Assembly: GCA_016218685.1 (NCBI GenBank)
Contig: JACRDD010000004.1
Coordinates: 124,001-188,000 of the forward strand
Length of the DNA stretch: 64,000 bases
Source: Desulfobacterales bacterium
GTDB taxonomy: Bacteria; Desulfobacterota; Desulfobacteria; Desulfobacterales; Desulfosarcinaceae
Direction: 5' to 3'
In this document: piece after piece, positions 49,801-56,726 of the stretch
How positions within the stretch are numbered: the stretch's first letter is position 1
Layout of the letters: the number at the start of each line of letters is the position of its first letter
Notes under the pieces: model-generated
Told to the model about the DNA's origin: nothing
Seen by the model: only the letters and a program-made list of their open reading frames with translations
Databases searched by the model: none
Translations under genes and position numbers: made by a program

Positions 49801-51033
49801 CACCGGCGCCATCCACTCCCAGATGCTGCGCCCCAGGCCGGTGATATACGCCCACACGTCGCCGGCCACATCCTGGATCCATTCGACCACCGGCGCGCCG
49901 AAGCGCCGCCAGATGTCGGCGAAGAAGTCACCGACGGGCCGGAAGAATTCGGTGATGGCGTTCCAGGCGTCGCCGGCCACCTGGGCGACGGCCTGCTTCA
50001 GGCGCTCGATGGCGGCGAACAGGGGACGGCAACTGCCGCTGCGCAGGCCGGCGATAATGATCCCGGCTTGGGCTACGATCAGATTGAAAACCTGGAACAA
50101 ACGGGCCGCCACGGCGTTGTTGGCCCGCAAGCGGTTGAAGATGCGGCTGAAGGCGCCGCCGATGCGTTCGCGCAAATAGCCCAGAATGCCTATCCGGCGG
50201 ATGGCCTGGAGCAGATCCGCCAGTTGCGGCGCGCGTTCCCGGAGCAGGCCCCATACCATGTCCGCGCCGGCCTGCATCAGCCGTCCGCCCGTGGCATCCC
50301 AGATGCGTCCCAGCAGCCCTCTTTCGGACGGGGCATTGTTGCGCTGAACAGTGCCGGCAGCGGCGCTGACCTGGGTTTGGGTCGTGTGGCCCTGTTGGGC
50401 GGCGCCTTGCTGCACCACATGGGTCAGCTCGTGGGCGACCAGATTCCGGCCGGCGTCGGATTCGGGGCTGTAGCGGCCGGCCCCGAAGTAGATGTGGCTG
50501 CCGCGGGTAAAGGCCTGGGCGTTGAGCCCCTGGCTCATTTGGATGGCATCGGCGCCCGTATGCACCCGAACCCCTGAAAAATCGGCGCCGAAGCCGCTCT
50601 CCATGCGGCTGCGCGTGGCCTCGGGCAGCGGCGCGCCGCCGCTGGGCGGGCGCGTTAACTGCTCGTCCAGCGAACTCGATACCGAACTGCCGCTAAATGT
50701 TTGAAGTATTTGGGGTTCTTCTTTTTCCTTATCGGCCTGGCGCAAGGACTTAGGACGCAAACCGCCGGGGGGCAGGGCGGAGATGGGCGACACGGGCAGA
50801 CCGGCGGCCAATTGGGCCGCGGCGCGATCCGCTTCGCGTTCATAGGGATCGCCGGGCCGGCCCACCGCCAGTTTGAGTTGGGGCGCGGAAGCGGCGGCGG
50901 CGCGCAAGACGCGGCGCGTTCCGGCCCAGGAATCGCTTTTGCATTGCAGGCACACCGCGGGCTGGGCCGAACGGCGCGCCTGCCGGGCCGCGTGGGCGGT
51001 GCTGCGCTGGTTTTCGGTGGTTTGAATGGGCAT
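46807..51033 (-). CDS. eCIS-associated DUF4157 protein with C-terminal nuclease-like module (predicted effector)
   Basis: A 1408-residue cargo candidate, last gene of the injection-system operon. Residues 27-31 contain C-L-Q-C; 60-75 have G-D-P-Y-E-R-E-A-D, common in such proteins; 132-210 form DUF4157 with F-S-G-V-R-V-H-T-G and the H201-E-L-T-H205 metalloprotease-like motif. About 240-1020 are a long, mainly helical region with hydrophobic stretches. From about 1025 the base composition drops: the C-terminal 384 residues contain K-L-G-H1188-L-L with N1203, N1212 and E1216, like a beta-beta-alpha-metal (DNA/RNA non-specific) nuclease, and N-L-S-T-G-G-P-N-Q-I-A-S-L-P-G-L-D at 1332-1369 like a helix-hairpin-helix. 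The nuclease call is a motif-level inference. No immunity gene follows. Confidence 0.82.
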   Translation of the reverse strand: MPIQTTENQRSTAHAARQARRSAQPAVCLQCKSDSWAGTRRVLRAAAASAPQLKLAVGRPGDPYEREADRAAAQLAAGLPVSPISALPPGGLRPKSLRQADKEKEEPQILQTFSGSSVSSSLDEQLTRPPSGGAPLPEATRSRMESGFGADFSGVRVHTGADAIQMSQGLNAQAFTRGSHIYFGAGRYSPESDAGRNLVAHELTHVVQQGAAQQGHTTQTQVSAAAGTVQRNNAPSERGLLGRIWDATGGRLMQAGADMVWGLLRERAPQLADLLQAIRRIGILGYLRERIGGAFSRIFNRLRANNAVAARLFQVFNLIVAQAGIIIAGLRSGSCRPLFAAIERLKQAVAQVAGDAWNAITEFFRPVGDFFADIWRRFGAPVVEWIQDVAGDVWAYITGLGRSIWEWMAPVRRAFSDAWEWLKAQLGLGGDQGNDQGGLVQWVRDKAGEAWSAIRETLAPVIAPIQGVVQRIREILPLEAIANLRETITSWLNNVGAMTQRLEQADGVADQQTSLRQDILPGVLRAIRRLRTGMVGAGQWVAGCIGRLADTVQSFFGGLGRQALLRPVIAILHWVPEGVGRFNLWAQSTVRRLFDSLGNGLVYLSQFIEPVLGTLQKVAEVLGDLAGKLSELVFGRFWRLIPSCIRDPIKNFIVERILSNIPVFGQLLRIPNIWQRVQATAMRILRQVFVSGDLLGAAWTFFREVLNLIDIPAQLVTGIIRKAASALGDILSNPIGFLVNLVRGMVRGFVQFCANIGRHLLSGISGWLFGQLRQAGIQPPSDFSLASILGFVLQVLDITRERIFQRMARHPRIGPERVARLRTFFNRLSGAWEWVRVLMREGPAGLWRMLRERLGNLWQTVLNSIIGWISTRVISRALARLATMADPTGIGAVVNIIVTIYQAIQTAAQYARQILEAVNRFLDGITSIARGALGPAATFLENALVRLLPAAIGFVANWVGLGNLGQRIHEMVERIRAQVDRALDWLIERGVRTVDEVLRGLRAVGGAIRSGAQRLAQWWRSRTPFRDSRGNSHALFFQGNEGSATLMVASAEMTYRDFLNGVTINENDPQKESKRGAKREALRYYSRIDRWNRRGAPDTESYETVMTALAASTATLILNSDQDAPSSAPPIYGPLAGNNFGTSANVTILSKPGDNGTPAQELPNQVWHILRQRYESGGSSRRFYKLGHLLSQMLHGPGDRWQNLAPQSESGNQTFERRCENPVKDYVNENFRRAVRYSVRAVYANRSDKQSLINAVDHSAEPENIKSTKRAIIEAEDYVPIKYEFQCRKILHDGQIVDEALVAPGEAPNDIRREAHLYFVRGEGAIQQPAPTAVNLSTGGPNQIASLPGLDAAKAAQIIAARRAYFNSGVTTWHSWDLLFQEVRVRPSGSTIEAVLRDLRQRGYIRLH

Positions 51034-51045
51034 TTGCGTGCCTTC

Positions 51046-52404
51046 TTAGAAGGTTTTGCCCTCCTTTTGATACTCCCTGCGAATACCGTCGAGCAGATCG
51101 TTGCGATGGATGGTGCGGCGGCTGTTTTTGAGGGCCATCAAGGTGGCGTAGCGCACCACGTTGACGATGCCGCCGCCGGCCATCTCATAGGCCGCCGCGA
51201 TCTCGCCCAGATCGAGTCCTGCCTGCAGCGGCGTATGCGGTGAAAAGGCACTCTTCCACAAGCGCAGCCGCTCGTTCTGCTTGGGCATGGGAAAATGGAT
51301 GATGGATTGGAAGCGCCGGGTAAAGGCTTCATCCAAATTGGAGCGCATGTTGGATGCCAGAATCACCACCCCCGGATAGTCTTCCACCCGTTGCAGCAGA
51401 TACGAGACTTCCTGATTGGCGAAACGGTCATGGGCATCGGAGATCTTGGTGCGCTGGCCGAACAGGGCATCGGCTTCGTCGAAGAAGAGAATCCAGTTTT
51501 TGTATTCGGCCTGCTGGAAGACTTTTTCCAGGTTCTTTTCGGTTTCGCCCACATACTTGGAGACGACCAGGGAAAGATCGATGCGATAGACATCCAGGCC
51601 CGAGACCTTGCCCAGCAACGATGCGGTCAGCGTCTTGCCGGTGCCGGGCGGCCCGTAAAAGAGGGTGCGGTAGCCGGGCTTGACCTTGCGCGCCAGGTCC
51701 AGGCCGTAGAGCAGCTCCTGGCCGTATTCGATCCAGGCTTTGATCTCCAGCACCTGTTCCATGGTGCCGGCGTCCAGCACCAGCTCCTCCCAGGCCTGGG
51801 CGGTTTCCAGGTGCTTGGCCGGAAACCCGGCCCCGAATTTGGGCGCCCGGGCCGCGCCCACGGTCAACAGGTCCACGATCTCGGGGTTCAATTCCAAAAA
51901 GCCGCTCAGCAGGGGTTCGCCGGGCTCTTTGGGACGCAGGCCGATGATGTTGTGGCGGGCGAACACATGCTCCGGGTCGAACAGGGCGCGCCAGGTCAGG
52001 CGCTGTCCCAGATCGTTGCCGGCCAGCAGAAACAGGGCGGTTTCGCCCGTGGGCAGGAAGGCCGAAAAGTCGTGGCCGTTGCGGCCCCCGAACTCGGTGA
52101 AATCCCGGTCGCTGGCGCAGTTGCGGGTGTGCAAGATATCCAGCAGTTGCGGCCGCACATGGGGCGCCAGGCTGAGCACCAGCAGCAGCCGTTCCGGCGG
52201 GGAGAGCCGGTAGTGGTGGACAAAGCGCCCGTACATGGAATCGTCGGCCGAGAGAACCGGCGCCGGCAGATCGAAGACATCCCCGTGCGCGCATTCGTGT
52301 CCGAACTGAAGCTTGACCCGCGTATCCAGGACCTGGGTCAGCCAGGCCAGCTCGGCCTCGATGACTTGCGCGTTCCTGGCGATATGGGGTTCCACCGTTT
52401 GCAT
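51046..52404 (-). CDS. AAA+ ATPase of the contractile injection system (Afp15-like)
   Basis: AAA+ ATPase essential for assembly in eCIS such as the antifeeding prophage. The 452-residue protein has a divergent N-terminal part (about 1-190, E-L-A-W-L-T-Q-V-L-D-T-R-V) and then Walker A G-P-P-G-T-G-K-T (about 249-256), Walker B I-L-F-F-D-E-A-D-A-L-F-G and sensor/arginine-finger region S-N-M-R-S-N-L-D-E-A-F-T-R-R-F-Q. ATG 52404 (MQTVEPHIAR) begins 5 bases after the tape-measure stop. A frame open back to 53613 overlaps the tape-measure gene and is shadow sequence. Confidence 0.92.
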   Translation of the reverse strand: MQTVEPHIARNAQVIEAELAWLTQVLDTRVKLQFGHECAHGDVFDLPAPVLSADDSMYGRFVHHYRLSPPERLLLVLSLAPHVRPQLLDILHTRNCASDRDFTEFGGRNGHDFSAFLPTGETALFLLAGNDLGQRLTWRALFDPEHVFARHNIIGLRPKEPGEPLLSGFLELNPEIVDLLTVGAARAPKFGAGFPAKHLETAQAWEELVLDAGTMEQVLEIKAWIEYGQELLYGLDLARKVKPGYRTLFYGPPGTGKTLTASLLGKVSGLDVYRIDLSLVVSKYVGETEKNLEKVFQQAEYKNWILFFDEADALFGQRTKISDAHDRFANQEVSYLLQRVEDYPGVVILASNMRSNLDEAFTRRFQSIIHFPMPKQNERLRLWKSAFSPHTPLQAGLDLGEIAAAYEMAGGGIVNVVRYATLMALKNSRRTIHRNDLLDGIRREYQKEGKTF

Positions 52405-52409
52405 CGGGT

Positions 52410-53969
52410 CTACCACTCTACGCTCAGCATTTTTGGCATCCAGCTCAGCTTGATGGCCGCGATGCCCCAGGGCAGCCGCTCCAGCAGCAGGTCGAAGGCT
52501 TGGCGCTCTACACGCAGGTGCCAGCGGCCTTGAGCTTGCGACAGCAAGCCGAAGCGCTGCAAGAAAGTGGTCCGCAGCCCCGAGATGGAAGTACTTTTCA
52601 AGGCGTGCCAGTGAGCGATCGCGGCTGCGAGCAGCTCTTCGCAGGCCAATATTTCCGCTTCGGCCAGGAGCACACCGCGCGCCACGGGGGTCTCGGGCGG
52701 CAAGCCGCACAGGATTTTGTTGAGCAGCAGGTGCGGTTCGGCGCTCTCCGTGCTGTTCCAGGCCAAATACTGGAGCAGATGAACGGCGCGCTCGGCCGCA
52801 TCCGTATCGATAAAGCCGTGGGCCGAGGTCAGTCCGAGGCCCGCGAAAAAGCGTCCCAGATACGGCCACAGGAGCACCAGGCCGGCATTGTGGATGGCCG
52901 CCAACGCGGGGGCCGCATCGCTGAACACATCCGGTTCCCGTGCTTCGGTGTGCAAAGAATGCTTCTCTATGACTGCAACCGTTTCCGAAGATGCGGCGGC
53001 GGGCAAAGCGGGGCCGGGGATTTCCGGTTGCCCGGGCGAATGATCGTCCGGCGCCGGCAAATCGGGTCTTGCGGCAAGCTTTGCTGAAGAAATCTTTCGC
53101 CCCTCGGGTGAAGGTGTCGGGTGGGGTTCCGCCTCCACGATCTTTTGGGCGCCTGTCTCTCCGGGCCAACTGGATAGAACCCGGGCCTCCAGAGTGTCCA
53201 GATCGAACCGGTCGTCGGGCGCCGCCGCCATGAGGGTCAGCAGTGCTTCCCACACCATCTCTCGGATGGGCGAAGCGGGAGGCTGGGAAGGGCGGCTCGC
53301 CTGGATGCGTTGCTCCAGGCGGGCCACGGTTTGCCCCACGGCTCCCGGCGTTTGGTGCCAGAGCAGGGCCGCGATCCGAGCTAAGCTCTCGGGCGGGAAC
53401 TGACGCGCCAAACGCCGCCGCGCGATGGGGTCCTTGAGCAATGAAGCCAGCCACGATCGAATGCCGGAAGAATTTTGATCGAGCACATCGGTCAGCATGG
53501 CGTCCAAACGGTCCGCGGCTTCGGGCTGCGCCCAAGCGGGCAACCGGCCCGATCGCAGAAAAAAGGCCAGCAATTCCCGATGCGCGGCGGCAAGGGGCAG
53601 ATTTTGATGGCAAAGCGCTTCGGCGGCATCCGGCCGTATATCCTTCACCGCGGCCGGCATGCCGGAAGCCGGGTGCGAGCGGAGCTCGCCCAGCTTCTCC
53701 AGGGCGGCCCGCAGCGCACTTTCGACGCCGGGTAGAAATTCCGCTTCAAACTGTTCGGGCGAAGATATGTTCAGCTCCAAGGTCAGCCGGTCGATGCGCA
53801 ACACCCGATCCGGCGCCACGGCCGCCGAAAGGATCTTGTCCAGCGCGGCCGTGACCGGGCCGCGGCAGAGCTGTTCGGCCTGCTGCCGCACCTGCCGGGC
53901 GGCAGCCAGGTTCGGGGCCTGGATGAGCACCTCCTGGCGCTGGATGGTGTGGGACAGGGTCGGCGGCAT
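52410..53969 (-). CDS. contractile injection system tape-measure-type protein (CIS_TMP family)
   Basis: A 519-residue protein whose N-terminus H-T-I-Q-R-Q-E-V-L-I ... L-R-I-D-R-L-T-L-E-L matches the conserved start of the CIS tape-measure family found beside eCIS ATPases (Afp14-like position). About 60-300 are Ala/Arg/Glu-rich helices and the middle (about 240-310) is a Pro/Ser-rich linker. The C-terminal part repeats a helical unit (L-L-Q-Y-L-A-W-N, L-L-N-K-I-L-C). Whether it truly sets tube length, as in phages, is unproven for this short form. ATG 53969 has GGACGAG upstream. Confidence 0.75.
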   Translation of the reverse strand: MPPTLSHTIQRQEVLIQAPNLAAARQVRQQAEQLCRGPVTAALDKILSAAVAPDRVLRIDRLTLELNISSPEQFEAEFLPGVESALRAALEKLGELRSHPASGMPAAVKDIRPDAAEALCHQNLPLAAAHRELLAFFLRSGRLPAWAQPEAADRLDAMLTDVLDQNSSGIRSWLASLLKDPIARRRLARQFPPESLARIAALLWHQTPGAVGQTVARLEQRIQASRPSQPPASPIREMVWEALLTLMAAAPDDRFDLDTLEARVLSSWPGETGAQKIVEAEPHPTPSPEGRKISSAKLAARPDLPAPDDHSPGQPEIPGPALPAAASSETVAVIEKHSLHTEAREPDVFSDAAPALAAIHNAGLVLLWPYLGRFFAGLGLTSAHGFIDTDAAERAVHLLQYLAWNSTESAEPHLLLNKILCGLPPETPVARGVLLAEAEILACEELLAAAIAHWHALKSTSISGLRTTFLQRFGLLSQAQGRWHLRVERQAFDLLLERLPWGIAAIKLSWMPKMLSVEW

Positions 53970-53992
53970 CGTCTCGTCCTTGGGCCTGGGCG

Positions 53993-56692
53993 TTATTTGT
54001 TGATGAAGTTATTGATCTTGTTGACCAGGATCGGTTTCCTGCCCGAAGTTCCGGCCACGGCATTCATCTCGCGAGAGACGTCGTTCTTGACCTCCTCATT
54101 GGTGATTTTGGACCAGGAGCGCGTGGCGGTATCGATGAACTTCTCCTCTTCGGAGCCCGGCTGCAAGTCCTTGGCGCCGCCGGCCACTTTCTTCATGCTC
54201 TCCTTGATGATCTCGCCGCCGGCTTTTTCCATCTGCGCCTTCAGGGAGCGTTCCTCGGCCGTGGCGGCGTCGCCTTTGCCTTCCACCATCTCGATATAGC
54301 TCGCCTGGGCTTCGAGCAGGGCCGCCTTGGCGCCCATCTCCTTGTCGCGGTACAGGCCCGCGCCGGCCGCGGTTTCCTCCTGCTGGACCTTGAGGAAGGT
54401 ATCGGCGAGTTTGCTGCTGCTGGCGGAGTAGATGTTGAGCTTGTCCGACTGGAGCTGTAAATCGATCTTCAAGTCGCCGAAATTCTTGCTCAGGGCCTCG
54501 ATGTTCTTCTCCAGGATCAGGGTCTTGCTGGGCCGGATGGCAAAATCGTTGAGCTGCAGCCAGTCGTCCTTGTCGCTCACCTCCAGCTCCTCTTCTTCGG
54601 CCTCGTCATCGGCCGGCAGATCGTAATACCAGTAAGGCAGGCAGAAATCGGCGACCACCCGGTTGGTGCGCGCCGCATACACCAGAATAAACGTGCCGCC
54701 GGGATGCACGCCGGCCAGGTGGACCATGGCGGGCGCTTCGTCCAGGAACTTGGCGAAAATGGAAAGCGCCTTGGCCTTTTCTTCTCTTTTCTTCAAGATA
54801 CCGTCGATCCAGTCCAGCCATTTGAACTTGGTGTCGTTGACCAGTTTTTCGTAAGGGCTGGCCGCCGTGTTGTAGGCAATGCCCTTGACGCGCTTGTTGA
54901 TGCCGGCGGTTTTTTGGACGGCCGATCGGTAGCTGGCGGCGAAGTTTGCGTGATTGAAGTTGCGATAGGTGGCGTTCAGATGGTTGCCGACCTCGGAAAC
55001 GGCGGTTTGAAGCTCATCAGCGCTGTCGTTGATAAAGGCTTTGTAGGAGATGGTGTCGTCGCCCACTTCCTTTTCCGGCAGATCGGTGGCGGCCTGCACC
55101 TTTTGCTTCACCGTGCCGGTATAGGTCTTGATGTTGCCCAGGGTCCGGCCGATGTCGCGGCGATGCAGGTAGTGCAGGGATTTGAGGTCCTTGAACCCGA
55201 TGTGGGGCCTGGGCCGCAGGACCGGTAACGCGGTTTCGATCTGCAGGGCGATCACCTTGATGGGCAGGTTGTAGGTTTTGATCAACGTGTTGAGCTGATT
55301 TTCGGCATCGTCCACGGTCAACCCCAGATGGCCCTCGATGCGGAAGAAATCGGCATCGTCGAGGTCGTACCGCAAAGGGGTGAGGGCCTGGGGCAGGCGG
55401 CTGTAGCGATCGGCGTTGTAGGAGACAATGGCGTCCTGGTTGCGCCGCAGGGCGTGGGTGTAGCTCCAGCACATCTGAATGGAATTAATCGCGTCATCCG
55501 TGACGGCGTAGTAGTAGGGCAACGCCTGTTCTTCCAGGGCCGCCCGGTCGGTGCGGCTGGGCGTGACCCGCACCTGCGTGGCCGCGGGAATGGCAAAGGC
55601 CGCGATCATGGCATCGATGCGTTGGTGCAGCAAACGGGCTTTTTGCAGGCGCCGGTTCTGGGGCTGTGCCGGCGGCGGGGCGTAAAAGTCGTGGCGCTGA
55701 TGAGTCTGAGCGTTTCCGGCACCGGCTTCCAGGGGGCCCAGGAGCACATGCTTGGGGAAAGCCGCTATGTCCGGGCAGCAGATCTCGTCGGCGCCCCACA
55801 AGGCTTCCCTGAACTCCCGGTAGGTCGCGGCGATGTTTTTAAGGTGGTCCCAGATGTACTGGATGCCGGACGTACTGCGGGCCAAACCGGCCACCAGGCT
55901 GTCCAGGGCGGCGCTCCAGCGGGTCACCGGGTTCGCGTCGCCGTACAAGTCGCCCAGCAGCAACCGCCAATTGTCGCCGTAGGTCTGAGACAGCACCGTT
56001 TTCAGGCGCGCGGCGGCCTCGGTGACGGCATTGACGTAGACCCTGGCCAGATCGGGGTAGTCGTCGACGCCGGCCCCGGTGAGAATGGGGCGCGGCAACG
56101 ATAGCTCATCGAGCGAGAGAAACAGCGGCTTGAACGGCGGCGCCGAATTCAGAAGATGGGCAACATGGTCCTGGTGCAGCAGCAGGACTTTGAGTTGCGT
56201 GCGCTGCTGTTGCCCCTGGTTGTCGCAATCGCCGCCCGTGCAAAGGTCGGGATCGAAGAGATAACTTTCCAGGTAGAGCACGGCGCAGGCCTGGGTCAGG
56301 GGGATGGCGGTGCGGGACTCGAAGTCGCTCAGCAAGGAATCGCTGGTGTCGTTGCCCAGTTCGTAGAGTTCCAGCAGAGCGCCCGCGGGACGGAAGGGGG
56401 CGTACCGGGCATCCGGGTCCGTGAAAAGTTTGAAGCGGCCGAAGAGCTGGTTCTCGGCAAGGTTCAGCAGATCGCCCTGGGAGGTGACGGCGCTGCCTTT
56501 GCTCAGGCGGATGCGGCCGCGCTCCAGGCTGAGATTCAACCCGCAGACAAGTCCGATGCCGTGCAGGCGCACCCGGGAGAGCCGGGTCTGCTGCTCCAGG
56601 TAGTCCATGCGCTGGTTCAACTGGCCGGCGGTCAACACCTGGTTGTCTTCGAACACGGTATAGGTCTGGAGTACTTGGTCTAAGGTGCTCAT
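53993..56692 (-). CDS. large eCIS-associated protein of unknown role
   Basis: An 899-residue protein in the slot between baseplate and tape-measure genes. The N-terminus (T-Y-T-V-F-E-D-N-Q-V-L-T-A-G-Q-L-N-Q-R-M-D-Y-L-E-Q-Q, then H-G-I-G-L-V-C-G-L-N-L-S-L) follows a pattern seen in phage-tail and injection-system proteins. The middle is mixed alpha/beta with D-F-Y-A-P-P-P-A-Q-P-Q-N-R-R-L-Q-K-A-R. Around residue 690 there is an acidic patch (D-D-E-A-E-E-E-E-L-E-V), and from about 740 a long, charged helical tail. I cannot assign a function. It could be a fibre, a baseplate-peripheral protein or a cargo chaperone. AAGGAG precedes its ATG. Confidence 0.8.
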   Translation of the reverse strand: MSTLDQVLQTYTVFEDNQVLTAGQLNQRMDYLEQQTRLSRVRLHGIGLVCGLNLSLERGRIRLSKGSAVTSQGDLLNLAENQLFGRFKLFTDPDARYAPFRPAGALLELYELGNDTSDSLLSDFESRTAIPLTQACAVLYLESYLFDPDLCTGGDCDNQGQQQRTQLKVLLLHQDHVAHLLNSAPPFKPLFLSLDELSLPRPILTGAGVDDYPDLARVYVNAVTEAAARLKTVLSQTYGDNWRLLLGDLYGDANPVTRWSAALDSLVAGLARSTSGIQYIWDHLKNIAATYREFREALWGADEICCPDIAAFPKHVLLGPLEAGAGNAQTHQRHDFYAPPPAQPQNRRLQKARLLHQRIDAMIAAFAIPAATQVRVTPSRTDRAALEEQALPYYYAVTDDAINSIQMCWSYTHALRRNQDAIVSYNADRYSRLPQALTPLRYDLDDADFFRIEGHLGLTVDDAENQLNTLIKTYNLPIKVIALQIETALPVLRPRPHIGFKDLKSLHYLHRRDIGRTLGNIKTYTGTVKQKVQAATDLPEKEVGDDTISYKAFINDSADELQTAVSEVGNHLNATYRNFNHANFAASYRSAVQKTAGINKRVKGIAYNTAASPYEKLVNDTKFKWLDWIDGILKKREEKAKALSIFAKFLDEAPAMVHLAGVHPGGTFILVYAARTNRVVADFCLPYWYYDLPADDEAEEEELEVSDKDDWLQLNDFAIRPSKTLILEKNIEALSKNFGDLKIDLQLQSDKLNIYSASSSKLADTFLKVQQEETAAGAGLYRDKEMGAKAALLEAQASYIEMVEGKGDAATAEERSLKAQMEKAGGEIIKESMKKVAGGAKDLQPGSEEEKFIDTATRSWSKITNEEVKNDVSREMNAVAGTSGRKPILVNKINNFINK

Positions 56693-56726
56693 GGTCGGCT
56701 CCTTGGTTAACTTGCAAGCGGGAAAG

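Noticed and set aside
47995..50577. 860-residue open frame on the plus strand opposite the DUF4157 gene
   Set aside because: It is antisense to a strongly supported eCIS gene, is Asp/Gln/Ala-rich low-complexity in character, and arises from third-position GC bias.
52405..53613. N-terminal extension of the eCIS ATPase reading frame to 53613
   Set aside because: The extra 403 residues are Ala/Arg/Pro-rich shadow sequence within the tape-measure gene; a start 5 bases after the tape-measure stop fits operon structure.
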